Shown piece by piece: positions 43,547-53,490 of a stretch of 64,000 bases of DNA. The stretch's first letter is position 1. Each line of letters starts with the position of its first letter. Source of the DNA: an uncultured Eubacteriales bacterium (GTDB lineage Bacteria > Bacillota > Clostridia > Christensenellales > CAG-138); contig URQH01000006.1 in the NCBI GenBank assembly GCA_900549955.1, positions 8,647 to 72,646 on the forward strand, written 5' to 3'. The translations under genes and the position numbers were made by a program. The notes under the pieces were generated by a model that ran no database searches, was not told the DNA's origin, and saw nothing but the letters and a program-made list of their open reading frames with translations.

Positions 43547-44154
43547 GGGCTAACCGTGACTTTTTCGACATCCTGTAAAATTTGGCCGATCCGCTGGAGC
43601 AGCGCTTCCCGCCCGTCGTGCGTTTCGGAGGAATACGGCACGGCAAACGGCGGCGCGCCCAGCTGCTTTGCCGCGGCATTGGCTGCCTGCTGGCGTTTGG
43701 ACTTTGCAAGCTTGTCCGCCTTGGTGGCCACGAGCGTGAAGGGCACGCCATAGTAGAGCACCCACTCGAACATCTGCCGGTCCTCCTGCGTCGGGGCGTG
43801 GCGGATGTCGAGCAGCAAAAACAGGTGCGTCACCCTGCCGCTGCCCAAGTAACTTTCGATCAGCTCGCCCCAGCCGCGCTGCTCTTCCTTGCCGGCGCGG
43901 GCAAATCCATAGCCCGGCAGATCCACGAGATAAAAGTCGCGGTTGAGCAGGAAAAAATTGATCAGCCGCGTCTTGCCCGGCGTCTGCGAGGTCTTGGCAA
44001 GCTTGAAATTGTTGCACAGGCTGTTGATCAGGCTCGATTTCCCCACGTTGCTCTTGCCTACAACGGCGATCTCGCAGCGGGCGGCGGGCGGGTACGGCGT
44101 GCCGCGCCCCACGCTCGTCAAAAACGCGGCCTGCTTAATGGCAAACGGCTGCAT
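43543..44154 (-). CDS. engB: Ribosome biogenesis GTPase EngB (YsxC/YihA)
   Basis: This 203-residue GTPase is needed for 50S subunit maturation. The G motifs are G1 [13 protein letters not shown]2 in [15 protein letters not shown]3 DLPGYGFA, G4 ATKADKL and G5 SSETHDG. The ATG at 44154 is chosen because GAGGAG lies upstream and the protein then matches the family N-terminus. It overlaps the 3' end of lon by 20 bases. The lonB-lon-engB order is common in Bacillota. Confidence 0.95.
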   Translation of the reverse strand: MQPFAIKQAAFLTSVGRGTPYPPAARCEIAVVGKSNVGKSSLINSLCNNFKLAKTSQTPGKTRLINFFLLNRDFYLVDLPGYGFARAGKEEQRGWGELIESYLGSGRVTHLFLLLDIRHAPTQEDRQMFEWVLYYGVPFTLVATKADKLAKSKRQQAANAAAKQLGAPPFAVPYSSETHDGREALLQRIGQILQDVEKVTVSP

Positions 44155-46504
44155 TCCCCGTCTCCTCGCCCGGCAATACGGGCGCATTGCCCTGGACGGG
44201 GCGCTGCTCGAGCGCATGCTCGAGCACCGCGTCCGCCTCGTCCACAAATACGATCTCCAATGCCTCCAGCACCGATTCTGGCACGTCGTACAGGCTCTGC
44301 CGGTTTTTCTCCGGCAGCAGCACGGTGGTGATCCCTGCGCGCACGGCAGCCAGCAGCTTTTCGCGCAGCCCGCCAATCGGCAGCACGCGGCCGCGGAGGG
44401 TGATTTCGCCCGTCATGGCCACGCCTGCGCGCACCGGGATGCCGGAAAGCGCGGAGGCAAGCGCCGTCATCATCGCAATGCCGGCGGACGGCCCGTCCTT
44501 GGGAACCGCCCCCTCGGGCACGTGGATGTGGATGTCGATCTTGTCGAAGCAGTCCGGCTCCACGCCGAGGCACGCCGCATTTGCGCGCACATAGGTCATG
44601 GCCGCCTGCGCGCTCTCCTGCATCACGTCGCCGAGCTGTCCGGTCAACTGCAGTTTGCCCTTGCCGGGCATGACGCTGACCTCGATCTCCAGCGTCTCGC
44701 CGCCGACCGGCGTCCAGGCCAGCCCCGTCACCGCGCCGATGCGCGGCTCGGCCGCGACCGATTCGTGGCGGTATTTTGCCGGCCCCAGCCAGTCCGCAAT
44801 GCGCGAGAGCGAGAGCTGCACGCGCTGTCTGCCCTCGACGACCTCGCACGCGGCCTTGCGGCACACGCTACCGAGTACCCGTTCAAGCTGGCGCACGCCG
44901 GCCTCGCGCGTATAGCCCTCGATCAGGCGGGCCATGCAGCGGTCGTCCACGCGCAGGTTGGTGCGCTTGAGGCCGTTCTTCTCCATCTGGCGCGGCAGCA
45001 GGTGACGCTTGGCGATCTCCATCTTCTCGTCAAACAGATACCCCGGCACCTCGATCATCTCCATGCGGTCGCGCAGCGGCCCGGGAATCCGGTCCGCGTC
45101 GTTGGCCGTGGTCATCAGCAGGCACTGCGACAGGTCGTATGGCAGCTCCAGGAAGTGATCCGCAAAGCTGTTGTTCTGCGCGCTGTCCAGCACCTCGAGC
45201 ATCGCCGCGGACGGGTCGCCATGGATGTCGGACGCCAGCTTGTCAATTTCGTCAAACAGCAGCAGCGGATTGACCGTCCCCGCCTGCTGCATGGCGGCGA
45301 TCACCCGGCCAGGCCGCGCCCCGATGTACGTGCGGCGATGGCCGCGGATCTCGGCTTCATCGTGCACGCCGCCCAGGCTCATGCGCACAAACCGCCGCCC
45401 CATGGCCTTTGCAATCGCCGACGCGATGGACGTCTTGCCCACGCCCGGCGGGCCCACGAGGCACAGGATCTGCCCCTGCGGGTTGCCGGTCAGCTTCTGC
45501 ACGGCCAGCATTTCAAGGATGCGCTTCTTCACGCGCTCCATGCCGTAGTGGTCGGCGTCGAGCACGGCCCGCGCGTTTTCCAGGTCGAGATTGTCCTCCG
45601 TGCGCTCGGTCCACGGCAGGTCGAGCACGCACTCGATGTACGCCTGCGCCATGGGCTGCTCGTGCGAACCGCGCGGCAGGCTGGCCAACCGGTCGATCTC
45701 CTTGGTGAGCTTCATGCGCACCGGTTCCGGCAGCGCCTTCTCCTCCATGCGCGCGCGATAGCCCGCGGCCAGGTCCTCCTCGCCGCCGCCCAGCTCCTCC
45801 TGTACCGCGCGCAGCTGCTCGCGCAGCACAAACTCGCGCTGGTTCTGCTCCACCGCCGCCTTGACCTTGCCGGCAATGCGGCGTTCCATCTCCATGATCT
45901 CCATCTCTTTTTGGAGCAAGGTCAGCAGCTTGACGGCGCGCAGTTCGGCGTCCGGTTCCTCGAGCAGCCCCTGTTTGTCCTCCAGTTTGGCCGCCACGTT
46001 GCGCCCGACCGCATCGGTAAACGGGCCGAAGCCCTCCGTCTGCAGCACGCTCTCGCGCTGCTCCGACGTCAGGCGGTTCTGCGCCACCGCAAACGCGGCA
46101 AAGCCCGCGCCAAGGCTCCGGCGGAGCGCCTCCGCCATCGGCGCGTCCGGCTCGCGCTCGGCCAGGTAGCTGATCTCGGCCAGGAAACACGGAGACTCCT
46201 GCACCACCCGTTCCACCCGTGCACGCGCCACGCCCGTGACCAGCAGGCGGACCGTATCCCCCTGGATGCGGAACACCTGACGGATACGGCAGACCGTACC
46301 GACGGATGCAAAATCGTCCGGATGCACGTCGACCAGCTTCGGGTCGGCCTGCGCACAAAAGCACGCCAACCCGTCGGCGGACAGCGCCTGCTCGATGGCG
46401 CTGAGCGTCTTCTTCCTTCCAATATCGCAATGGATCACCTCGCCCGGCAGCACGGCAATGCCGCGCAGCGGCACAATAGGCATTCTGATTTTTTCTGATA
46501 CCAT
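44135..46504 (-). CDS. lon: ATP-dependent protease Lon
   Basis: This 789-residue AAA+ protease degrades misfolded and regulatory proteins. It has the N-terminal substrate domain starting [18 protein letters not shown], Walker [11 protein letters not shown], Walker [12 protein letters not shown], and the protease domain with the serine in [11 protein letters not shown] and the dyad lysine in [17 protein letters not shown] precedes the ATG at 46504. A promoter with a perfect palindrome just after it suggests that lon has its own repressor control, separate from lonB upstream. The last 20 bases overlap engB. Confidence 0.97.
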   Translation of the reverse strand: MVSEKIRMPIVPLRGIAVLPGEVIHCDIGRKKTLSAIEQALSADGLACFCAQADPKLVDVHPDDFASVGTVCRIRQVFRIQGDTVRLLVTGVARARVERVVQESPCFLAEISYLAEREPDAPMAEALRRSLGAGFAAFAVAQNRLTSEQRESVLQTEGFGPFTDAVGRNVAAKLEDKQGLLEEPDAELRAVKLLTLLQKEMEIMEMERRIAGKVKAAVEQNQREFVLREQLRAVQEELGGGEEDLAAGYRARMEEKALPEPVRMKLTKEIDRLASLPRGSHEQPMAQAYIECVLDLPWTERTEDNLDLENARAVLDADHYGMERVKKRILEMLAVQKLTGNPQGQILCLVGPPGVGKTSIASAIAKAMGRRFVRMSLGGVHDEAEIRGHRRTYIGARPGRVIAAMQQAGTVNPLLLFDEIDKLASDIHGDPSAAMLEVLDSAQNNSFADHFLELPYDLSQCLLMTTANDADRIPGPLRDRMEMIEVPGYLFDEKMEIAKRHLLPRQMEKNGLKRTNLRVDDRCMARLIEGYTREAGVRQLERVLGSVCRKAACEVVEGRQRVQLSLSRIADWLGPAKYRHESVAAEPRIGAVTGLAWTPVGGETLEIEVSVMPGKGKLQLTGQLGDVMQESAQAAMTYVRANAACLGVEPDCFDKIDIHIHVPEGAVPKDGPSAGIAMMTALASALSGIPVRAGVAMTGEITLRGRVLPIGGLREKLLAAVRAGITTVLLPEKNRQSLYDVPESVLEALEIVFVDEADAVLEHALEQRPVQGNAPVLPGEETGNAAVCH

Positions 46505-46520
46505 ATGACTCTCTCCTTCA

Positions 46521-46578
46521 GGTTGTATCAGTATACAACCTTAGGATATAGTATAATGGTATCTGTCAGTTTGTGCAA
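46521..46578 (-). promoter_or_regulatory. lon promoter and operator-like palindrome
   Basis: On the minus strand TTGCAC (46578-46573), 17 bases and TATACT (46555-46550). A perfect 8-bp inverted repeat, GGTTGTAT and ATACAACC with a four-base centre (46540-46521), begins at the expected transcription start. It does not match the CtsR or HrcA/CIRCE consensus as I know them. The -35 lies in the last codons of lonB. Confidence 0.75.
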
Positions 46579-48239
46579 ACAGTGATCGTAACCACGTCGT
46601 GTTTTTCTTGTGACACTTTTTCGTCAAATGCGATGGCGAACGCCTCTTCCAGCGTAGAGACGGGGCAGACCGCAGGTTGGGCGGCAAATTCGGCGTCGTC
46701 GTTCTCCAGCGGGATCAGCACGCGCACCGCCCCCGCCCCGAGCGCCGCCTCCAGCTTTTCCCGCACCCTGCCGACCGGGCGCACCTCGCCGTGGATCGTC
46801 ACTTCGCCGGTCGCGGCCGTCAGCGGCAGCGGCGCGCGCCCGTTCACGGCGCTGTACAGCGCAATGGCGATGGCAATGCCGGCCGATGGCCCGTCCGTAG
46901 GCAGGCCGCCCGGGATGTTGAAGCGCACCTCGTATTCGCCAAAGTCCACGCCGGTGATGTCGCCCACGGCGCAGAGCACGTTTTCTACCGAGCCGCGCGC
47001 GGTGCTCTTGCGCCGCAGTTTCTTGCCCCGCAGGTCGATCTCCTCTTCCTCCACGATGCCGCCGAGCACCAGGCCGGGCTTCCTGCTCTTTTTGATCATA
47101 CACTCGATCTCCATGGCCATGCCGCCGCCCATGCCGTTGACCGCGAGCATGTTGGCCACGCCCACGCACGGTTCGGCGCGCAGCCGCTGCACCGGCATCG
47201 GCGCATAGTTGCAGGTGCGCGCGACCCAGGCCACGTCGTCCTCCCGGATTTCGCTGCGATGCTCGCCATAGGCCACGCCCGCGGCCAGCTGCACGATGTT
47301 CACCGCGTCGCGCCCGCTCGACGCATAGCGCGCGCAGGCCAGCGCGGCGTCGTGCCCCATGGCCATGCCCGCGCGCGACGCGGCCCCCTCCGCCACGCGC
47401 ATGCGCTCCGTCGGGCCCAGCGGCTTGAAATACAGCTCTACGCACCGGGACCGCAGCGCCGGCGGCAGCTCCTCCGGGCGGCGCGTCGTCGCGCCGACCA
47501 GGCGGAAATCCGCCGGCAGGCCGTTTTGGAAGATGTCGTGGATGTGCGCCGGGATGCTGGTGTTGTCCGGCGCGTAATACGCGCTTTCAAAGTGCACGCA
47601 CCGGTCCTCCAATACCTTGAGGAGCTTGTTCATCTGCATCGGATGCAGCTCCCCGATCTCGTCGAGAAACAGCACGCCGCAGTGCGCGCGCGTCACCGCG
47701 CCGGGCTTTGGCTGCGGCACGCCCCGGCTCCCGAGCGCGCCGGCGCCCTGGTAAATGGGGTCGTGCACGGAACCCAGCAGCGGGTCGGCAATCGCCCGCT
47801 CGTCAAACCGCACGCACGTGGCGTCCATCTCCACAAACTTCGACTCCTCCGTAAACGGGGAATCCGGGCGCTTTTTCGCCTCCTCCAGCACGAGGCGCGC
47901 CGCGCACGTCTTCCCGACGCCCGGCGGGCCATAGATCAGCACGTGCTGCGGATTCGGCCCGCACAGCGCCGCCATCAGCGCGCGGATGCCGGCCTCCTGG
48001 CCCACGATGTCCTCAAAACGCATGGGCCGCGCCCGTTCGGACAGCGGCTCGTTCAAATGCCGCGCACGCAGCGCCGCCAGGTTGCGCATCTCCGCAGCGC
48101 CCTGGCGCGCCGCGCCGGCGCGCCCCTGCGACCCGGACTCCGGCTGCACCGCCGGGCGCCTGCGCCGCCGCCAGAGCACGAACACCAGGCCGCCCAGCGC
48201 GAGCGTTTCCAATACGATGATCCAAATCAAATCCTTCAT
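46566..48239 (-). CDS. lonB: ATP-dependent protease LonB
   Basis: This 557-residue Bacillota-type LonB starts with a single membrane anchor (LIWIIVLETLALGGLVFVLW) and basic RRRRRP. An AAA+ domain follows, with Walker [14 protein letters not shown] and Walker B VLFLDEIGEL. The Lon protease domain has [17 protein letters not shown] with the catalytic serine and the later lysine in GRVREKLEAA. No ribosome binding site precedes the ATG at 48239. A CATACT box ends six bases before it, the same geometry as prmA and holA, though the -35 is weak. In Bacillus LonB works during sporulation; that role here is not shown. Confidence 0.93.
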   Translation of the reverse strand: MKDLIWIIVLETLALGGLVFVLWRRRRRPAVQPESGSQGRAGAARQGAAEMRNLAALRARHLNEPLSERARPMRFEDIVGQEAGIRALMAALCGPNPQHVLIYGPPGVGKTCAARLVLEEAKKRPDSPFTEESKFVEMDATCVRFDERAIADPLLGSVHDPIYQGAGALGSRGVPQPKPGAVTRAHCGVLFLDEIGELHPMQMNKLLKVLEDRCVHFESAYYAPDNTSIPAHIHDIFQNGLPADFRLVGATTRRPEELPPALRSRCVELYFKPLGPTERMRVAEGAASRAGMAMGHDAALACARYASSGRDAVNIVQLAAGVAYGEHRSEIREDDVAWVARTCNYAPMPVQRLRAEPCVGVANMLAVNGMGGGMAMEIECMIKKSRKPGLVLGGIVEEEEIDLRGKKLRRKSTARGSVENVLCAVGDITGVDFGEYEVRFNIPGGLPTDGPSAGIAIAIALYSAVNGRAPLPLTAATGEVTIHGEVRPVGRVREKLEAALGAGAVRVLIPLENDDAEFAAQPAVCPVSTLEEAFAIAFDEKVSQEKHDVVTITVCTN

Positions 48240-48245
48240 GCCGTT

Positions 48246-48251
48246 AGTATG
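48246..48251 (-). promoter_or_regulatory. -10 box six bases before lonB
   Basis: CATACT on the minus strand lies exactly six bases from the lonB ATG, and no Shine-Dalgarno is present. No good -35 is found at 16-18 bases, so the promoter call is tentative. Confidence 0.4.
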
Positions 48252-48447
48252 CGCCGATCGGCCGCGGCATGCGCTGCAAATTGCGCGTTTCCACCATTTT
48301 CCCTGCGGCAGCCGCGCGGCGCGGCCGCCGGCACGCGCGCACCGTTCATAAAACCTTCAAAGACTGGACAACTCCATGTCACATCCGGCGCGCATACTAA
48401 AAAGAACCAACTTGGTAGGTACTGATCGACGAGGAGCGTGTTGCGTC

Positions 48448-49647
48448 ATGAAATTTTTGCTGGCCGCCGCCACCGGCGTGCTGCTGCTGCTGAGCGGCTG
48501 CACATGCAGCCCCGCTTCGCCATCCGGCGACGCGGCAACCGCCGCGCCGTCCGCCTCCCCGACCGGCGAACTGCTGCAGGTCCTGGACCCGCTGGCCAGG
48601 CTGACCGGGGCGCACGTCCTCATGGGAGATGCTGAAACGGTCAACGGCGGCACCTATGACAGCTTTTTTGAAGATGAAGTGGCCGTGCTCATCTCGAGCG
48701 GCGCACTGGAATCCACCGGCTTGCAGATCGACAAGACCGGCGACACGCAGAACCTGGAAGAGGCGCTTTCCTATGGGCTGAATGCGGCCGTACACGTGCG
48801 CGACGCGAGTATTGCCACGCTCACGGACACGCTGCTCACGACCAACGGCCTGGGCGCGGCAGGCGTGTTCTGCACCGGCGACGGTTCCTCCGCCATCCTG
48901 AGCGGCGGGCTGCTGTCCACCGCCGGCGAGGCCTCCCCGGCCATCGCCGCGCTCGACGGCGCCGCCGTGCAGCTGCAGGACACGGAGCTGCTCACCGATA
49001 GCCTGCAATCCCCGTGCCTGCTCGCCCGGGGCGGCGCGCACATCGAGGCCGCCGGCATCCGCGCCAACGCGTCGGAGGCGGGCCTGCTGGAGCTGGAGGA
49101 CGCGTCCCTCACGCTCGACAACTGCACGCTCAGCGGCGCGGGCGCGCGCCTGAGCGGCGCAGCCTCGCTCACGGCCACGGGCGGCGCCCTGACCGCCAGC
49201 ACCGCCGACGCGCTGTTCACGCTGACGGGCGGCGAAGCCACCGTCTCGCTGACCGGCGTGGCGCTGACCCGGTCCGAGGGCGGCGCCCTGCTCTCCGTCC
49301 TGTCCGGGCGCCTGTCGCTGCTGTGCGACTATCAGGCGCTCGAGGGCGAGCTCTCGGTCGCGGACGGCGCAACGCTTTCCGTCACGCTGCAGAACAACAG
49401 CACCTTTACCGGCAGCGTGAGCGCGGACGAGCGCATGCGCCTCTCGCTGTCGCTCGACGCGACGAGCCGCTGGTTCGTCACGGGCGACTCCTACATCGAA
49501 GCGCTTTCCGACGCGGACGCCACGCTCCAGAACATCGAAAGCAACGGGTTCACGATCTACTACAATTCCGAGAATGAAGCCAACGCCTGGCTGGACAGCA
49601 AGCCGTATGCGCTGCCCGGCGGCGGCTACCTCTCGCCGTTGATCTGA
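48448..49647 (+). CDS. Putative lipoprotein of unknown function, repeat-rich beta structure
   Basis: This 399-residue protein starts with a lipoprotein signal (FLLAAATGVLLLLSGC, lipobox cysteine near residue 18). The mature part is rich in Gly, Ala, Ser, Thr and Leu, with recurring short strands such as LTLDNCTLSGAGARL and LFTLTGGEATVSLTGVALT. The pattern suggests a right-handed parallel beta helix like those of adhesins or polysaccharide-active proteins. GAGGAG lies about 11 bases before the ATG at 48448. It stands alone, followed by a terminator and then a MacAB-like system. No specific function is recognised. Confidence 0.75.
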   Translation: MKFLLAAATGVLLLLSGCTCSPASPSGDAATAAPSASPTGELLQVLDPLARLTGAHVLMGDAETVNGGTYDSFFEDEVAVLISSGALESTGLQIDKTGDTQNLEEALSYGLNAAVHVRDASIATLTDTLLTTNGLGAAGVFCTGDGSSAILSGGLLSTAGEASPAIAALDGAAVQLQDTELLTDSLQSPCLLARGGAHIEAAGIRANASEAGLLELEDASLTLDNCTLSGAGARLSGAASLTATGGALTASTADALFTLTGGEATVSLTGVALTRSEGGALLSVLSGRLSLLCDYQALEGELSVADGATLSVTLQNNSTFTGSVSADERMRLSLSLDATSRWFVTGDSYIEALSDADATLQNIESNGFTIYYNSENEANAWLDSKPYALPGGGYLSPLI

Positions 49648-49695
49648 CGGGAAGGCGCGACTGTAGCGCTCCATGGCATGCATTTCGTCGCCGCA

Positions 49696-49729
49696 CGGGG
49701 GACGGGCAGACGCCCGCCCTCCGTTTTTT
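49696..49729 (+). terminator. Terminator after the lipoprotein gene
   Basis: An imperfect GC stem (CGGGC/GCCCG core, extended with one mismatch) around AGAC is followed by a run of six T. Confidence 0.8.
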
Positions 49730-49826
49730 GTTGCATTCCGGCCGGCAGATGAACGGCATTTGCCACGATTTTGCCAAAAACGGGGTGCATTCTTTTAAAT
49801 AGAGAACGTACCCAAAGGAGGACCCC

Positions 49827-51500
49827 ATGGAACAGACTGACCACACCTTTGCCGCCGCACAGCAGAAGAACCAGCGCAAAAAGCGCCTCCGCACGCTCGC
49901 TGTGCTCGCCGCGGCCATCGTCGTGCTCGCCATCGCCGCCGCCGTGCTCGTGCCACTGCTCGCCACGGACGACGCGGCCACGAGCGTACTGACCTGGCAG
50001 GTCACCACCCTGTCGGAGGGCGAGATCAGCACGAGCGTCAGCGGCAGCGGCACGCTCACGGCGCTGAGCGCCGCCACCTTCACCGCCCCGGCCGACGCGG
50101 TCGTCGAGGAAGTGCTGTTCCGGGCAGGCGACCACGTGAGCGCGGGCGACACGCTGCTCACGCTGTCCTCCGACGCGCTCGACGAGGAGCTGGAGGCGCT
50201 CGAACAGGAGCTCGACACCCTGCAAAGCTCCCTTGCCACCGCCAGCCAGGAGGCCGGCAGCCTGTACATCACCGCGCCGAAGGCGGGCGTCGTCAAGCAG
50301 CTCACGGCTGCGGCGGGCGACGTCGTCGAGGACGCCGGCACGCTGTGCCTGATCTCGACCGACGGGCGCATGAAGCTCGTGACCGAGGTGCCGGAGACGG
50401 TCAAAAAATATGACGTCGTGTCCGTCGTGATCGGCGACGAGACGGAGTCCGGCCTCGTCACCGGCCTCGAGGACGGGCAGGCCACCATCGTCATCGAGGA
50501 GAACAGATATGCCATCGGCGCGGAGGCTGCCGCCTATGACGCGGACGGCAACCTGCTCGGCAGCGGCGCGCTGGCGCTCAACGAATGCGTCGCCGTCACG
50601 GGCACCGCCGGGCGCATCGACACCGTGCTGACCGAGGAAAACAAGAGCGTGTCGCGCGGCGGCCGCCTGTTCCTGCTCGAGGAGGGCGCGCCCAGCGCCT
50701 CGTATCTCGAGAGCAAGGAAGAGGAGGCGGACCTGCTGGAGCAGATCGCCGAGTGCCGCGCCAAATACAGCGTCGTCGCGGAGTGGGACGCCACCGTGAC
50801 CGCGCTGCCGGTGTCCGCGGGCGATGAAGTGCTCTCGGGCGACACGCTCTGTTCGCTCGCCGGCACGGACGGCTACACGATGAGCGTCTCGGTCGACGAG
50901 CTCGACATCGGCGGCGTCGCCATCGGCCAGAGCGCGACGATCACGCTGGACGCCATCGACGGCACGTTTTCCGGCGTTGTATCCGACCTCTCCTATGAGG
51001 GCAGCGGCAGCTATGTGACCAGCTACACCGCCACGCTCGACATCGACCCGATCGAGGGCGCGCTGCCGGGCATGAGCGCCTCCGCGGAGATCGTCACCGA
51101 GACGAGCGGGCAGACGCTCATCGTGCCGGTGGACGCCGTGCAGTACGAAGGCGACGAGACGTTCCTCTACCTCGCAGGCAGCGACACCGCGGTCGGCACC
51201 GTCTATGCCGAGACGGACCTCGACCTGACGCAGCTCACGCGCGTACCGGTGGAGACCGGCATGTCCGACGGCAGCTACATCGCCGTGTCGGGCAAGCTGA
51301 GCGCGGGCGAGCTGATCCTCATACCGCTGCGCACGACGACCAGTGTCTATGAAGAGGAGGAAAGCAACGCCCTGTTCGCCATGCCCGGCAGCATGGGCAG
51401 CGGCAGCTTCGGCGGCGACTTTGGCGGCGACTTTGGCGGCGCCATGCCGGAGGGCGGGTTCTCCGGCGGCGGCCGCGGCGGCGAGCGGCCGAACGAGTGA
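49827..51500 (+). CDS. HlyD/MacA-like membrane fusion protein of an ABC exporter
   Basis: This 557-residue protein has a basic N-terminus and one membrane segment (about residues 20-45). Biotinyl-lipoyl-like hairpin motifs follow (VVEEVLFRAGDHVSAGDTLLTL and VVKQLTAAAGDVVEDAG), with a coiled segment ELEALEQELDTLQSSL between them. A second lipoyl-like pair lies around residues 315-350, and beta-barrel domains complete it. The C-terminus is a glycine-rich tail (residues about 520-557, with GGDFGG repeats). It works with the ATPase and permease genes that follow 10 bases on, as in MacA of MacB-type exporters. The substrate is unknown. Confidence 0.87.
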   Translation: MEQTDHTFAAAQQKNQRKKRLRTLAVLAAAIVVLAIAAAVLVPLLATDDAATSVLTWQVTTLSEGEISTSVSGSGTLTALSAATFTAPADAVVEEVLFRAGDHVSAGDTLLTLSSDALDEELEALEQELDTLQSSLATASQEAGSLYITAPKAGVVKQLTAAAGDVVEDAGTLCLISTDGRMKLVTEVPETVKKYDVVSVVIGDETESGLVTGLEDGQATIVIEENRYAIGAEAAAYDADGNLLGSGALALNECVAVTGTAGRIDTVLTEENKSVSRGGRLFLLEEGAPSASYLESKEEEADLLEQIAECRAKYSVVAEWDATVTALPVSAGDEVLSGDTLCSLAGTDGYTMSVSVDELDIGGVAIGQSATITLDAIDGTFSGVVSDLSYEGSGSYVTSYTATLDIDPIEGALPGMSASAEIVTETSGQTLIVPVDAVQYEGDETFLYLAGSDTAVGTVYAETDLDLTQLTRVPVETGMSDGSYIAVSGKLSAGELILIPLRTTTSVYEEEESNALFAMPGSMGSGSFGGDFGGDFGGAMPEGGFSGGGRGGERPNE

Positions 51501-51510
51501 GGGCAACGCC

Positions 51511-52197
51511 ATGCTGACGCTTTCGCACATCTGTAAGACGTATCTCGTCGGGGACGAGCCGGTACACGCGCTCGTGGACGTGTCGCTCGACGTGCAGGAG
51601 GGGGAATTCGTGGCCATCTGCGGTCCCTCCGGCTCCGGCAAGACGACGCTCATGAACGTCATGGGCTGCCTCGACCTGCCCGATTCCGGCTCCTACCTGC
51701 TCGACGGCATCGACGTGGCCGCCTGCACCGACAGCGCGCTTTCAACCATCCGCAGCCGCAAGATCGGCTTCATCTTCCAGCAGTTCAACCTGCTCGACCA
51801 GATGAGCGCGCTCGAAAACGTGGAACTGCCGCTCATCTATCAAAAGCTCCCGCAGCGCGAGCGGCTGGAGCGCGCGCGGGAAGCGCTCTCGCTCGTAGGG
51901 CTTGAAAAGCGCATGCGCCACCGCCCAAGCCAGCTTTCCGGCGGGCAGCAGCAGCGCGTGGCCATTGCGCGGGCGCTGGCCTCCCGTGCCCGCGTCATCC
52001 TCGCCGACGAGCCCACCGGCAACCTCGATTCCCGCTCCGGCGACGACGTGATGCGGCTCATCTGCGGCCTGTCCGAGCAGGGCAGCACGATCGTGCTCAT
52101 CACGCACAACCAGCGCGTGGCGGACATGGCGCAGCGCACGATCTATGTACACGACGGGCGCCTGTACAGCGCCGAGGAGGAGGCGAACCGGGCATGA
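51511..52197 (+). CDS. ABC transporter ATP-binding protein (MacB/LolD type)
   Basis: This 228-residue ATPase has Walker A GPSGSGKTTLMN, the Q-loop FIFQQFNLLDQMSA, signature [15 protein letters not shown], Walker B VILADEPTGNLD and the H-loop ITHN. The VGDEPVHALVDVSLDVQEGEF start and the EPTGNLDSRSG motif are typical of the MacB/FtsE/LolD group. The ATG at 51511 is chosen because the longer upstream frame overlaps the fusion-protein gene and encodes no family sequence. It overlaps the permease gene by 4 bases. Confidence 0.93.
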   Translation: MLTLSHICKTYLVGDEPVHALVDVSLDVQEGEFVAICGPSGSGKTTLMNVMGCLDLPDSGSYLLDGIDVAACTDSALSTIRSRKIGFIFQQFNLLDQMSALENVELPLIYQKLPQRERLERAREALSLVGLEKRMRHRPSQLSGGQQQRVAIARALASRARVILADEPTGNLDSRSGDDVMRLICGLSEQGSTIVLITHNQRVADMAQRTIYVHDGRLYSAEEEANRA

Positions 52198-53360
52198 CCA
52201 TGCTGTTCAACACCCTGCGGCTCGCCGTGCGGGCGATGCTCGCCAACAAGATGCGCTCGTTCCTCACGATGCTCGGTATCATCATCGGCGTAACGAGCAT
52301 GGTCATGCTCGTCTCCATCGGGCAGGGCGCGACCGGCGCCGTCACCGGCGCCATTGCGGACATGGGCTCCAACCTGCTGACCATCACGGTAACGGACGAG
52401 GACGTGTCGCTCTCGCGCGAGGACTTTGAAACCCTGGAGGCGTACGACGCCATTTCCGGCGTCGCGCCGTACGTGACCACGTCGAGCGTGGCCCGCGCCG
52501 GCGCCGGCTACACAAACGTCACCGCCTACGGCGTGACCGAGACGTTCCTCGAGGTGTCCGACCTCGGCGTGCAGGCAGGGCGCGGCATCGTCCCCTCCGA
52601 CCTGACCTGGCGCACCAACGTGGCCGTGATCGGCGTGGAAGTCGCGGGCGAGCTGTTTGAAAGCTACGACGTGATCGGCGAAACGTTTACGATGGACGGG
52701 CGCACGTTCACGATCGTCGGCCTGCTCGAGGAGAGCGGCTCCGATATGACCGGCTCACTCGACAGCCGCGTGCTGATCCCGCTGACCATCTGCCAGCGCA
52801 TCGCAGACAGTAGCGCGATCAACACCTGTTACGTCGCCGCCGCCTCCACCGAGCAGGTCGAGCTTGCCCAGGCGCTGGCCGAAGGGCAGATGCTGCTGCT
52901 CACGCGCGACGAAGACGCCTACAGCGTATACAACATGTCGTCGCTGCTCGATACGATGGACGACGTTATGAGCACGCTGTCGCTCATGCTCGGCGGCATT
53001 GCCGCCATCGCGCTGCTGGTCGGCGGCATCGGCATCATGAACATCATGCTCGTGTCCGTGGCCGAGCGCACGCGCGAGATCGGCATCCGCAAGGCGGTCG
53101 GCGCGCGGCGCGTGCACATCCTGCTGCAGTTTTTGATCGAGGCCTGCTCGCTCTCCATCCTGGGCTGCGGCATCGGCATCGCATCCTCCGCGCTGGGTCT
53201 TTCCATCTTCTCCGCCATCGCCGGCACAGCCATCGCCATCGAGTGGCGCGCGGCCATTGCGGCCGTGCTGTTCAGCGTGGCCATCGGCGTGCTGTTCGGC
53301 AGCTATCCGGCGGCCAAGGCCAGCCGCATGCCCCCCATCGACGCGCTGCAGCGGCGGTAG
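52194..53360 (+). CDS. ABC transporter permease (MacB type)
   Basis: This 388-residue permease starts with the MacB N-terminus (RLAVRAMLANKMRSFLTMLGIIIGVTSMVM). A large extracytoplasmic domain follows, and three C-terminal membrane segments include GGIGIMNIMLVSVAERTREIGIRKAVGARR and a final GSYPAAKASRMPPIDALQ. With the preceding ATPase and fusion protein it forms a tripartite-like exporter adapted to a single-membrane cell. Likely cargo includes peptides, antibiotics or envelope components, but nothing in the sequence decides this. Confidence 0.92.
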   Translation: MTMLFNTLRLAVRAMLANKMRSFLTMLGIIIGVTSMVMLVSIGQGATGAVTGAIADMGSNLLTITVTDEDVSLSREDFETLEAYDAISGVAPYVTTSSVARAGAGYTNVTAYGVTETFLEVSDLGVQAGRGIVPSDLTWRTNVAVIGVEVAGELFESYDVIGETFTMDGRTFTIVGLLEESGSDMTGSLDSRVLIPLTICQRIADSSAINTCYVAAASTEQVELAQALAEGQMLLLTRDEDAYSVYNMSSLLDTMDDVMSTLSLMLGGIAAIALLVGGIGIMNIMLVSVAERTREIGIRKAVGARRVHILLQFLIEACSLSILGCGIGIASSALGLSIFSAIAGTAIAIEWRAAIAAVLFSVAIGVLFGSYPAAKASRMPPIDALQRR

Positions 53361-53390
53361 CTCCGCCGGCGCGGCAAAAGGCAACCAGCT

Positions 53391-53419
53391 GCGGCCGCGG
53401 ACGTCCCGTCCGCAGCCGC
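53391..53419 (+). terminator. Terminator-like hairpin after the exporter operon
   Basis: GCGGCCGCGGACG pairs with CGTCCGCAGCCGC (one mismatch) around TCC, followed by AATTCTCTTTG. Confidence 0.65.
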
Positions 53420-53427
53420 AATTCTCT

Positions 53428-53456
53428 TTGACATTGTACAGGCAATCGTGTAGAAT
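53428..53456 (+). promoter_or_regulatory. Promoter of the YcxB-like gene
   Basis: TTGACA (53428-53433), 17 bases, TAGAAT (53451-53456). Confidence 0.8.
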
Positions 53457-53490
53457 AGAGACAACTTCACAGAGGGGGATTCATTGCCGC

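Noticed and set aside
46541..46565. TATAAT-like sequence on the plus strand between lon and lonB
   Set aside because: No plus-strand gene follows; the sequence is the reverse side of the lon promoter region.
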